Assembly (NCBI GenBank): GCA_002694685.1
Contig: NZMW01000016.1
Location: 111,883-175,882 of the forward strand
Direction of reading: 5' to 3'
From: Balneola sp.
Lineage (GTDB): Bacteria; Bacteroidota; Rhodothermia; Balneolales; Balneolaceae
Length of the DNA: 64,000 nt
The notes below the pieces were generated by a model. That model ran no database searches. It was not told where the DNA came from and saw nothing but the letters and a program-made list of their open reading frames with translations. The position numbers were made by a program, and so were the translations under genes. Positions 8,920 to 17,260 of the stretch are shown here, in pieces. Within the stretch, counting starts at the first letter, position 1; each line of letters starts with the position of its first letter.

Positions 8920-11900
8920 TTAGGTATTTGAAGTTGAAGTTTCGGCTTCCTGATCTTCGTGTTCATGACGGACGGTCATGTAATAGATCAGTGGCACCAT
9001 CAACAAGGTTAAAGCGGTAGAAGCAATGGCTCCTCCCATTAGTGAGATGGCAAGGCCCTGAAAGATCGGGTCAAACAAGATCACGAAGGCTCCGATCACT
9101 ACGGTACCGGCTGTTAAAAGGATCGGCATTGTTCTGACTGCACCGGCTTCGATCACTGCATTTTTGAGATCTACTCCGTCATCCAGTCGAATCTGAATGA
9201 AGTCGATTAAGAGCACTGAATTTCGCACCATGATTCCCGCCAGCGCGATCATACCAATCATAGATGTTGCCGTAAAGAAGGCCCCGAGAATCCAGTGTCC
9301 AACGATAATTCCGACTAATGACAGAGGAATCGCAACCATCATTACAATGGGTACTTTGAAATCCTGGAACCAACCAATAATCAGCATGTAGATTATGACC
9401 AACACGATGGCAAAGGCAATTCCAAGATCCCGGAATACCTCGTAGGTGATCTGCCATTCTCCATCCCATTTCAGGGTATAGTTTTCTTCCATGAACGGCT
9501 GCCCTGAAAAGATCTGTGTAAGGCTATATCCGTCCGGCACCGTGATTTTATCAATCATTTCGCCGGCATCGAGTAAGGCATAGACCGGGCTTTCAATAGC
9601 GCCGGCTACTTCAGCTGTTACATAAAGTACATTTCGCTGATTTTTTCTATGAATACTGGACTCTAAAGTCTCTTCATTTACGGTAATCAGATCGGTAACC
9701 GGAAACATCGTTCCCTGAGGGTTTTTCACATAGATTTGTCCTAATTGTCCGACTCCGGAGCGGGATGCTTCAGGAAGCTGTAGTACGATCGGTACCTGAT
9801 TAATATCATCCGCGCTGTGAATACGGCCAACCGGTTTTCCATTCAGGGCCATGCTCATTGTTTGGGTGATTTGCTGCGGAGTTATTCCCGAAGCCAGTGC
9901 TTTTTGCGTGTTGATATCAAATCTGAGCTGGGGTTGTTCGGCCTCTTTCATCCAGTCTACATCCACCACACCTTCCTGCTTGCGAAAGATCTCCATGACT
10001 TCACCGGCGATGCGTTCTCTTTGAGCTTCGTCCGGACCATACACTTCTACCACCAGCGTTGACATTACCGGAGGTCCCGGTGGCACTTCAACCACCTTGA
10101 TATTCGCGTTATATTTTTCGCCCACTTTTTGAACGATCGGCCGGATGCGCTTCGCGATGTCGTGACTCTGCTGATCTCGTTTTGATTTATCGACCAGGTT
10201 GAGCTGTACATCCGCAATATTTGAGCCTTGGCGCAGATCGTAGTGCCGCACTAAGCCATTGAAATTGATCGGGGCGTTTGTACCTGCATATACCTGGAAG
10301 TTGTGAAGTTCTGGCACATCTTTTAAACTGAGAGCCACTTCTTTAGCCACTGCATTGGTACGCTCGAGCGTTGTACCCTCCGGCATATCCATGATCAACT
10401 GAATCTCATTCTTGTTATCAAAAGGCAGCATTTTCACTTCCACCATTCGGAATACAAATAGCAACGTTGAGGCCAACAGCAGTACCGTTACACTGCCAAT
10501 GAATACCCATCGTTTTTTCACATCATCCAGCAAGGGTTTTACCGTCTTGAAGTACAGCTTGTAGATCAGCGTATCTTCGAGCCGGTATTCCTTTTCTTCT
10601 TTTTCGTTTCCTTTTTTTACGTAAGGAAGAAGTTTATAGGCCAGCCATGGGGTAATGATCAAAGCAACTATAAGTGAAAAGATCATAGCCAGTGAAGCGC
10701 CTATGGGCATTGGACTCATATAAGGGCCCATCAACCCGGAGACAAAAGCCATTGGTAAAACGGCCGCGATCACAGTGAAAGTTGCTAATATCGTGGGATT
10801 GCCTACTTCATTGATCGAAGCTATAGCAGCTTGCTTCAATGGCAGTTTTTTCATCTTGAAGTGGCGATGCATATTCTCTGCAATAATAATGGAGTCATCC
10901 ACCACAATTCCGGTTACAAACACCAGGGCAAATAATGTAATCCGGTTCAGTGTGTAGTCGAACATGTAGTACTGGAAAAGAGTTAGTGCAAAAGTTACCG
11001 GTACTGACAAGAACACAACCAGCGCTCCTCGCCAGCCCATCGAAAGAGCAACCACCACCGTTACAGCCAGTATTGCCGCAAGTAAATGCTCAAGCAGCGA
11101 AGCAACTTTTTTAGCCGCTGTTTCCCCATAGTTCCGGGTTATACTCACGGTAACCTCTGAGGGAACTAACGAACCCTTTAGCGCTTCTAATTTTGTTTCA
11201 ACCTGCGATGCGATAGCCATGGCATCGGTACCGGGTCGCTTCCCTATAGAAATAGTTACTGCGGGATATGATACTCCGGAAGCCCCTCCTTCAATTTGTT
11301 CAGCTCCGGCACCCAAGCCATACACCACATAATCTGATGATTCAGAAGGGCCGTCAATAACATCCGCTATACTGCTGAGATAAATGGGAGCCCCTTCTTG
11401 TACATCCACTATAAGGTTTTTTATATCAGATGCATTTTTGAGGAAGTTTCCGGTGTTCACCAGATACTCGGTATCATTTTGATTGAAAGAACCGGATCTC
11501 ATTTCCTGATTAGAAGCCTGAATAGTACCGGCAATCTGAGAAACACTGATTCCGTATTCCGCCATTTTTGCCTTATCCATCAAAACACGTATTTGTCGTG
11601 ATCTTCCTCCGTGTACTTTTACATCGGCAACATCCGTGATCTTTTTCACCTCATTCGCTAGTTCTTCGGAAACACGTCTCAGTTCATAATCTGAGTAAGA
11701 TTCACTCCAAAGAGTTAGGGTCATCATAGGCACATCATCAATCGACCGTGTCTTTATCAAAGGCGGAGTTGTGCCCCGGGGCATGCGATCTGAATGTTTC
11801 ATCAGTTCGTTATACAAGCGCACCAGGCTACGTTCAACATCTTCGCCCACATAAAAACGGGCGGAGACCATTGCTTGTCCTTCCATAGACGTAGAATACA

Positions 11901-12153
11901 CATACTCAACGCCTTCGATATTAGACAATACTTTTTCTAAGGGAACGGCAACGCGCTGCTCCACTTCATCGGGAGAAGCACCCGGATAGCCAATAAAAAT
12001 ATCAGCCATAGGTACATCAATCTGGGGTTCTTCTTCTCTTGGTGTGAGGTAAGTTCCGTACACTCCAAGGGCCAAAAAGGCGATCATTAAAAGCGGTGTC
12101 AGCTTTGAACTGATGAACGCTTGCGCAATTTTTCCTGCAATTCCTGTCTTCAT
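8920..12153 (-). CDS. RND-family efflux permease (locus 1)
   Basis: 1077-residue inner-membrane pump of the AcrB/Cus superfamily, with two repeats of six membrane helices and large periplasmic loops. Near the N-terminus are PREEEPQIDVPMADIFIGYPG and the porter domain. The helix-4 proton-relay acids appear in GIVVDDSIIIAENMHRHF, and the helix-10 equivalent in GIMVRNSVLLIDFIQ. Substrate cannot be read from sequence. It lies between its adaptor (18 bases upstream) and the PII-like gene (4 bases downstream), with the channel gene first in the run, so a complete tripartite pump is encoded. The C-terminal tail ends AETSTSNT, which looks like translated repeat sequence. Confidence 0.93.
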   Translation of the reverse strand: MKTGIAGKIAQAFISSKLTPLLMIAFLALGVYGTYLTPREEEPQIDVPMADIFIGYPGASPDEVEQRVAVPLEKVLSNIEGVEYVYSTSMEGQAMVSARFYVGEDVERSLVRLYNELMKHSDRMPRGTTPPLIKTRSIDDVPMMTLTLWSESYSDYELRRVSEELANEVKKITDVADVKVHGGRSRQIRVLMDKAKMAEYGISVSQIAGTIQASNQEMRSGSFNQNDTEYLVNTGNFLKNASDIKNLIVDVQEGAPIYLSSIADVIDGPSESSDYVVYGLGAGAEQIEGGASGVSYPAVTISIGKRPGTDAMAIASQVETKLEALKGSLVPSEVTVSITRNYGETAAKKVASLLEHLLAAILAVTVVVALSMGWRGALVVFLSVPVTFALTLFQYYMFDYTLNRITLFALVFVTGIVVDDSIIIAENMHRHFKMKKLPLKQAAIASINEVGNPTILATFTVIAAVLPMAFVSGLMGPYMSPMPIGASLAMIFSLIVALIITPWLAYKLLPYVKKGNEKEEKEYRLEDTLIYKLYFKTVKPLLDDVKKRWVFIGSVTVLLLASTLLFVFRMVEVKMLPFDNKNEIQLIMDMPEGTTLERTNAVAKEVALSLKDVPELHNFQVYAGTNAPINFNGLVRHYDLRQGSNIADVQLNLVDKSKRDQQSHDIAKRIRPIVQKVGEKYNANIKVVEVPPGPPVMSTLVVEVYGPDEAQRERIAGEVMEIFRKQEGVVDVDWMKEAEQPQLRFDINTQKALASGITPQQITQTMSMALNGKPVGRIHSADDINQVPIVLQLPEASRSGVGQLGQIYVKNPQGTMFPVTDLITVNEETLESSIHRKNQRNVLYVTAEVAGAIESPVYALLDAGEMIDKITVPDGYSLTQIFSGQPFMEENYTLKWDGEWQITYEVFRDLGIAFAIVLVIIYMLIIGWFQDFKVPIVMMVAIPLSLVGIIVGHWILGAFFTATSMIGMIALAGIMVRNSVLLIDFIQIRLDDGVDLKNAVIEAGAVRTMPILLTAGTVVIGAFVILFDPIFQGLAISLMGGAIASTALTLLMVPLIYYMTVRHEHEDQEAETSTSNT

Positions 12154-12171
12154 AATCTCTCTTTTCTCGTC

Positions 12172-13266
12172 TTAATTTTGAGATACAACTTTGATACCAT
12201 CACGGGCGATAGCACTGCCGTCAGCTACATATCGCTCACCTTCCTGCAATCCTGATAGGACCTCCACCATATTGCCGGTGGCACTTCCTATACGGATCCA
12301 TCGCAGTAAAGCCTCGTCTTGTGAACTGAGTGTATAAACCCCTGTTAACTGTCCGCGCGTTACCAGCGCTTCTAATGGAATGGCTATGATCGCTGACGAA
12401 TTATCCCTTATCAGGACCTCAGCAAACATCCCGGATCGTAACCCTTCAATACCGGCCGTTTGTATAAGCCTAAACTCAACCTGAAATTGTCGGCTCTGCG
12501 GACTTCCGGATGCACTCACTTCCGTTACTAAAGCTTGCATACCACCAGCTTTTACCGCAGGAATATTCACTTGTACCGTATCTCCCTGTTTAATAGATGA
12601 TATCTCAGATTCGGGCAAGGTAGCCGCTACTTTAAAGCGACCGGATTGCTCTACTGCCAATAATGGACGACCCGGTGATGCAATATCTCCGACTTGTACA
12701 TATTTAGCTGCAATCACACCGTCGTAAGGTGCTTTTATCTGTGTGTAAGTAAGCAGATCATTAATTTCCTCCAGCTGACTTTCAGCACCTTGAACTCGAG
12801 CCTTGGTCGCCTGAAACTGAGTACGAATATCATCCCACTCTTTAGATGTGGCACTGCCTTGCTCGTACAGTGTTTTGAAGCGATTGTAGTCATTTTCTAC
12901 GGCTTCGAGTCGAATACGAGCTTCTTCCAGCCCGGCTTTGGCCTGCGACTTTTTGGCTTCCAGATCATCATCCTTGATCTTCAGAATGAGGGTTCCTTTA
13001 GAAACTTTATCCCCAATATTTACGGGAATGGCTTCCACCTCGCCCATCACCTTGGTGCCGATTTCGCTCCGCACTTCACTTTTAAGGCTACCGTTGAAGC
13101 TTTTGTGTGACAGTACTTCTTGTTTTTGTGCTTTGGAAACTTCAGTCTCCACTTCTTCACTTTGCTGCTGAACGGCTTCTCCGTCGCCAGAACATGCCGG
13201 CAGTGTGAACAGAGCCAGCGTGAAAGCCGCTAATAAAACCTTTGAATAGTTGTTTAATGATCTCAT
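12172..13266 (-). CDS. RND periplasmic adaptor lipoprotein (locus 1)
   Basis: HlyD/AcrA-type membrane-fusion protein of about 364 residues linking the permease to the outer-membrane channel. The N-terminus has a signal peptide with lipobox (LPAC), so it is a lipid-anchored adaptor. The lipoyl half-motifs are visible as GTKVMGEVEAIPVNIGDKV and later APYDGVIAAKYVQVGDI, separated by a coiled-coil hairpin of about 80 residues, followed by beta-barrel and membrane-proximal domains. The ATG at 13266 is chosen because it sits just before the signal sequence; an in-frame ATG at 13302, abutting the TolC stop codon, would add 12 residues. Confidence 0.92.
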   Translation of the reverse strand: MRSLNNYSKVLLAAFTLALFTLPACSGDGEAVQQQSEEVETEVSKAQKQEVLSHKSFNGSLKSEVRSEIGTKVMGEVEAIPVNIGDKVSKGTLILKIKDDDLEAKKSQAKAGLEEARIRLEAVENDYNRFKTLYEQGSATSKEWDDIRTQFQATKARVQGAESQLEEINDLLTYTQIKAPYDGVIAAKYVQVGDIASPGRPLLAVEQSGRFKVAATLPESEISSIKQGDTVQVNIPAVKAGGMQALVTEVSASGSPQSRQFQVEFRLIQTAGIEGLRSGMFAEVLIRDNSSAIIAIPLEALVTRGQLTGVYTLSSQDEALLRWIRIGSATGNMVEVLSGLQEGERYVADGSAIARDGIKVVSQN

Positions 13267-13302
13267 GATTGATTGATTTGAAATAGTGTAATTGATATTC
13301 AT

Positions 13303-14649
13303 TTATGATTCTGATTCCAGCAGGTACTCTAGTGAGGCCATGGCCATTTGATACTGGTATAAAGCCTGCAGTTTGCTCAGCTTATTCTTTAAATTTTTGG
13401 TCTCGGATAGAAGTAGATCCGATGTTTTCTCAATGCCCTGGTCGTAGCGATCGGAGCGGAACCGGACGTCTTCTTCTGATTGCTCCACCGCCAGTTCACT
13501 CAGCTCAATGTTTTTTAAAGATTCGTCTATGGTTCTTCGGGCTTCTTTAACCTGAATTCGTTGATTCAACCGTTGTTGCTCAAACTGCAACTCGGCTTTT
13601 TTTGATTCAGCTTTTCGCTGACTTACTAAGCCCATTTGCTTAAAACCTTTAAATAGATCCCAGCGAAGACTAGCCCCGATCATATAGTTGTCTGCTTGAT
13701 TTCCGAATAAACTTGAATCATGCAATTCATAGGCTCCAAATACATTCAGATTTGGAAGGAAGCCGGACTTTGCTGCTTTCAACATGGCATCAGAAGCTTC
13801 AACCTGATGTTTCATCGCCAAAAGTGATGCATTCATCATGCTTCCGCCATTTACTGTAACCTGACTCTCACTTTCCGGCTGTGGCCTATCCAGAACTTTA
13901 ACCTGCAACTCCTCTTGCATCCCCATCAGTAACAACAGCTGATCGTTTACGGACTTGCGTTGGTTTTCTGCTTTTAATAATTCCTTTTCTGCATCCAGTG
14001 CATGTACCCGCGCATTCAAATATTCTGACTTTGGAATCATCCCTTGCTCAAAATAGTCGGAAGCCTGTTTTTCAAATGCCTTATTAGTAGCTAAATGCTG
14101 TTTAAGAACTGCAATCTGCTCATCCAGAATACCCAGCTGAAAGTACACTTCCTTCACTTTTAAGCGAGCATATTGCATAGTCGCTTTCAGCTGTTTATCA
14201 GCAGACTGAGCCTGATATTTTGCTGCTGACCGCTGAAAAAGACCTTCCGGATTTAATATGGGCTGGCGGACTTCAAATTTAGTAGTGAAATTGTGAGTAG
14301 CATCCGGGTCGTTAAGCGTTGCCGGGTTAAAATCAGATTGCTGAATAATGCCTTGTCTCAGCTTGATCCCAAAAACACCGATGGGATCATTGGTCTTTAC
14401 TGCACTTTCCTCAATGGAAAGCTGTGGCAGAAATACCATATTAGCCTGACTTAATCCCGCTTTCGCTGCATCTCTCTCCTTTTCAGCGATCAATACCTGA
14501 TAACCGTTTTCCGAGGCGCGTTCCAGAGCATCCTGCAAGCTCAGGGAAAGTTCCTGCATGTTATCCGTGCTTTGTGCACTTACTGAAATGGCCAACACAT
14601 TTAGCAACAACAGCAAACCTGTTATTTTTGAGACCTTATTGAGTTTCAT
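13303..14649 (-). CDS. TolC-family outer-membrane efflux channel (locus 1)
   Basis: 448-residue outer-membrane efflux protein. It starts MKLNKVSKITGLLLLLNVLA and has a signal peptide ending SVSAQ. Two repeats of long, Gln/Glu/Lys/Ala-rich helices typical of TolC trimers follow. Features include NDPIGVFGIKLRQGIIQQSD in the first half and GASLRWDLFKGFKQM in the second. It is the first gene of the eight-gene minus-strand run. The ATG at 14649 begins the signal peptide and follows AGAAGCAGAAC; an upstream in-frame start at 14685 would spoil the signal sequence. Confidence 0.92.
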   Translation of the reverse strand: MKLNKVSKITGLLLLLNVLAISVSAQSTDNMQELSLSLQDALERASENGYQVLIAEKERDAAKAGLSQANMVFLPQLSIEESAVKTNDPIGVFGIKLRQGIIQQSDFNPATLNDPDATHNFTTKFEVRQPILNPEGLFQRSAAKYQAQSADKQLKATMQYARLKVKEVYFQLGILDEQIAVLKQHLATNKAFEKQASDYFEQGMIPKSEYLNARVHALDAEKELLKAENQRKSVNDQLLLLMGMQEELQVKVLDRPQPESESQVTVNGGSMMNASLLAMKHQVEASDAMLKAAKSGFLPNLNVFGAYELHDSSLFGNQADNYMIGASLRWDLFKGFKQMGLVSQRKAESKKAELQFEQQRLNQRIQVKEARRTIDESLKNIELSELAVEQSEEDVRFRSDRYDQGIEKTSDLLLSETKNLKNKLSKLQALYQYQMAMASLEYLLESES

Positions 14650-14801
14650 TTGTTCTGCTTCTTTAATTCTTTCAAAATTGTACACTCACCCTAAAGTCGC
14701 TTCAAACCGTTTATGCTTAGTATGCATATGTAAATGAGCTCTTTGATGAATGTGATTTCTCTTTGTTTGATACGGACCAAGTTTAACCAGCATTTTCCAT
14801 T

Positions 14802-14821
14802 TGTTACAACATGTTATAACA
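14802..14821. promoter_or_regulatory. Candidate GntR/HutC operator, two abutting TGTTAYAACA boxes
   Basis: Two 10-bp boxes abut head to tail: TGTTACAACA (14802-14811) and TGTTATAACA (14812-14821). The second is a perfect palindrome, and the pair with one flanking base each side also forms a 22-bp inverted repeat with two mismatched pairs. The GT-TA-AC core is what HutC-type GntR regulators are known to bind. The site lies 61 bases before the gntR start and about 150 bases before the TolC start, in the 233-bp divergent region, so it could control both directions. Confidence 0.65.
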
Positions 14822-14882
14822 AGTATATTATCCTAGATCGTTATTCCAATTTTAAGAGCACACAGGAACCCAATACACCGAT

Positions 14883-15671
14883 ATGGAAAAGCAGAATTCT
14901 AAGCATGAAAAAGTAAAACAGCATCTGCAGAATGAGATTATAGATGGAGATTACGAGCCCGGCGACCAGTTGCCCTCCGAAAAGAGGCTATGTGATTATT
15001 TTGATGTCAGCAGAGTAACAATACGGCATGCATTAAAGACCCTGGAAAACGAAGGGCTGATTTTTAAAAAGCAGGGAGTTGGAGCATTTGTAAGAGAGCA
15101 AAATCTTAAGAATAATCTTGTTCAGCTTACCGACTTTTCCGAGGATATGAAGAGAGCAGGGCTAAAGAGTAGCTCAAAACTTATCTCTCTAAAAAAAGTG
15201 GGACCCATTAAGGAAGTAAATGAGATTCTAAATATTCGGCCTGATATGGAGTTAATTCAAGTTGACCGGATCAGATTGGGAAATGGAAAACCCGTCGCCT
15301 TTGATATCACCTGGCTCCCTCCGGGCTATGGTCAGCTTCTTTTTGATGAAGACCTTACCACACAAACTATTTATGATGTGCTTGAAGAAAAATATGAAAT
15401 CATGATTCAGGGTGGCAGCTACAGAATCACTGCGACAAATGCAGGGGATTACGTTTCAAAATATCTGGAGGTAAAACCGGAAAGCGCTGTTTTAGAGATC
15501 GACCGCTGCTCCCGAACAACCGGAAATAAGAAAGTCTATTTCCAGAAACGATACTATAATCCGGCTCACGTTTCCTATGTAGTAGAACTGTCCAGAAATG
15601 AAGGAGAAATGCTTTCTTCAAAAGACGGATTACCCCTCAAAGAATTCACTCCCGAATTTGCAAAAGGCTAA
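14883..15671 (+). CDS. GntR family transcriptional regulator, HutC/UTRA type
   Basis: 262 residues. The N-terminal winged helix (about 9-75) contains YEPGDQLPSEKRLCDYFDVS and RVTIRHALKTLENEGLI, the GntR signature. Residues about 90-245 form a UTRA (chorismate-lyase-like) ligand domain, with IQVDRIRLGNGKPVAFDITW and LEIDRCSRTTGNKKVYF. HutC-type regulators sense small metabolites and usually repress neighbouring genes. It is divergent from the TolC-RND-sulfur run and has a tandem palindrome in front of it. It may also read into the M16 genes, whose first ATG is 52 bases downstream. The ligand is unknown. Confidence 0.92.
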   Translation: MEKQNSKHEKVKQHLQNEIIDGDYEPGDQLPSEKRLCDYFDVSRVTIRHALKTLENEGLIFKKQGVGAFVREQNLKNNLVQLTDFSEDMKRAGLKSSSKLISLKKVGPIKEVNEILNIRPDMELIQVDRIRLGNGKPVAFDITWLPPGYGQLLFDEDLTTQTIYDVLEEKYEIMIQGGSYRITATNAGDYVSKYLEVKPESAVLEIDRCSRTTGNKKVYFQKRYYNPAHVSYVVELSRNEGEMLSSKDGLPLKEFTPEFAKG

Positions 15672-15723
15672 CAAAAACATCATTTTCCTTGTACTTAAAT
15701 CTATTCACTAATCGTCTGATCAA

Positions 15724-17229
15724 ATGAAAATTAAAGAGAACATTATTGCAACCTCTTTACTGATATTGGCCCTCGTTCTATCTTTTTCGAGTGCACAAGC
15801 TCAGTACCTGGAGGAGTTTGAAGAGAAAGTAACCGAATTTACCCTCGATAACGGATTACACTTCATAATCATAGAGCGACACGATGCCCCCGTAGCCAGT
15901 TTCTACACTCATGTTGATGTAGGGGGAGCTGACGAACCTGTTGGAAATACCGGAATTGCTCACATTTTTGAGCACATGGCTTTTAAAGGAACTCATTACA
16001 TTGGGACTACCAACTGGGAAGAAGAGAAAAAAGTCATCGACCAGATGGATGAAGCTTACCAGGAATGGCTTAGAGAAAAGTATAAGTCCAATCCTGACTC
16101 TGATCTACTTCAGGAAAAATGGAACAGATTTCAGGAGCTTCAGGAGGAATCCAAGCAGTATGTGGTGAATAATGAATTCTCACAAATTATTGAACAAAAT
16201 GGAGGAACCGGACTGAATGCCTCTACTGGTGCAGACTTAACGAACTACTTTTACAGCCTGCCTTCAAACAGAGCGGAATTATGGTTTAACCTTGAAGCAG
16301 ATCGTTTTAAGAATCCGACTTACCGTGAATTTTATGTTGAAAAGGAAGTAGTTCGGGAAGAGCGCAGAATGCGTACCGAGTCAAACCCAATTGGTCGATT
16401 GGTAGAAGAGTTTCTTGCGGTAGCATATACGGCTCATCCATATGGTCGTCCTGTTGTAGGCTGGGATTCGGACATCACAGCTACAACTATCGAAGATGCC
16501 CGTGATTTCTATGACAAATATTACGTTCCCAGCAATATCACCATTGGTATTGCCGGAGACGTGGACCCTGACCAAATGAAAGAGTTTGCAGAAATGTATT
16601 TCGGAGATCTTCGTGAAGGGGAGCCTGCTCCAATGGTAACAACACTTGAGCCCGAACAACGTGGCGAACGTCGATTTACCATTGAAGGTAATACTCAGCC
16701 TATAATGCTTATGGGTTATCATGGTGTAGCTCAATCGCATGAAGACTATGAAGCCCTGAACCTTGTTGGTAACATTATCTCTAGCGGGCGAACTTCACGT
16801 CTATATAAAAAATTGGTAGAAGAAGATCAGCTTGCTTTACAAGTAGGTGCTTTTAATGGATTCCCGGGAAGTAAATTCGCTTCTATGTTTTTAACACTTG
16901 CCGTACCCAATATGGGCGTTGAACTAGACAGCCTCGAGCAAGCCGTCTACACCGAAATTGATTCCGTTAAAGCTGGAGTGCTTACTGAGGAAGAACTCGA
17001 AAGAGCACGGACTAATATTCGCGCAGGCATTATTCGCGGACTAAATAACAACACAGGACTCGCCAGTAATTTTGCTTCTACTTACGCAACTCAAGGAGAC
17101 TGGAGAGAAGTTTTTCTGCGGTTAGACCGGATTGATGACGTTACGCTAGAAGACCTGCAGCGCGTAGCTGAAAAATATTTAGTGAAGCAAAACCGCACAG
17201 TTGGTGCTACAGTTAGAGCTGACTCCTAA
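15724..17229 (+). CDS. M16 family zinc peptidase (catalytic subunit)
   Basis: 501 residues with a signal peptide (cleavage after about SSAQA), so exported. The inverted zinc motif HxxEH is intact as HIFEH (80-84) in NTGIAHIFEHMAFKGTH. The third ligand is expected in EKEVVREERRMR (about 206-217). About 70 residues rich in Glu and Lys (95-160) are inserted after the zinc motif before NASTGADLTNYFYSLPSN, as in one M16 subfamily. It is followed 31 bases later by an M16 gene lacking the motif, the usual active/inactive heterodimer arrangement. Probably degrades peptides in the periplasm or on the surface. Confidence 0.93.
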   Translation: MKIKENIIATSLLILALVLSFSSAQAQYLEEFEEKVTEFTLDNGLHFIIIERHDAPVASFYTHVDVGGADEPVGNTGIAHIFEHMAFKGTHYIGTTNWEEEKKVIDQMDEAYQEWLREKYKSNPDSDLLQEKWNRFQELQEESKQYVVNNEFSQIIEQNGGTGLNASTGADLTNYFYSLPSNRAELWFNLEADRFKNPTYREFYVEKEVVREERRMRTESNPIGRLVEEFLAVAYTAHPYGRPVVGWDSDITATTIEDARDFYDKYYVPSNITIGIAGDVDPDQMKEFAEMYFGDLREGEPAPMVTTLEPEQRGERRFTIEGNTQPIMLMGYHGVAQSHEDYEALNLVGNIISSGRTSRLYKKLVEEDQLALQVGAFNGFPGSKFASMFLTLAVPNMGVELDSLEQAVYTEIDSVKAGVLTEEELERARTNIRAGIIRGLNNNTGLASNFASTYATQGDWREVFLRLDRIDDVTLEDLQRVAEKYLVKQNRTVGATVRADS

Positions 17230-17260
17230 TTCAAGATTTTAAAACTAAACTGAGTTTATT

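Noticed and set aside
12694..13110. 138-codon open frame opposite the adaptor gene
   Set aside because: The adaptor has clear family motifs across the same bases; the reverse frame reads as low-complexity Phe/Leu/Cys sequence.
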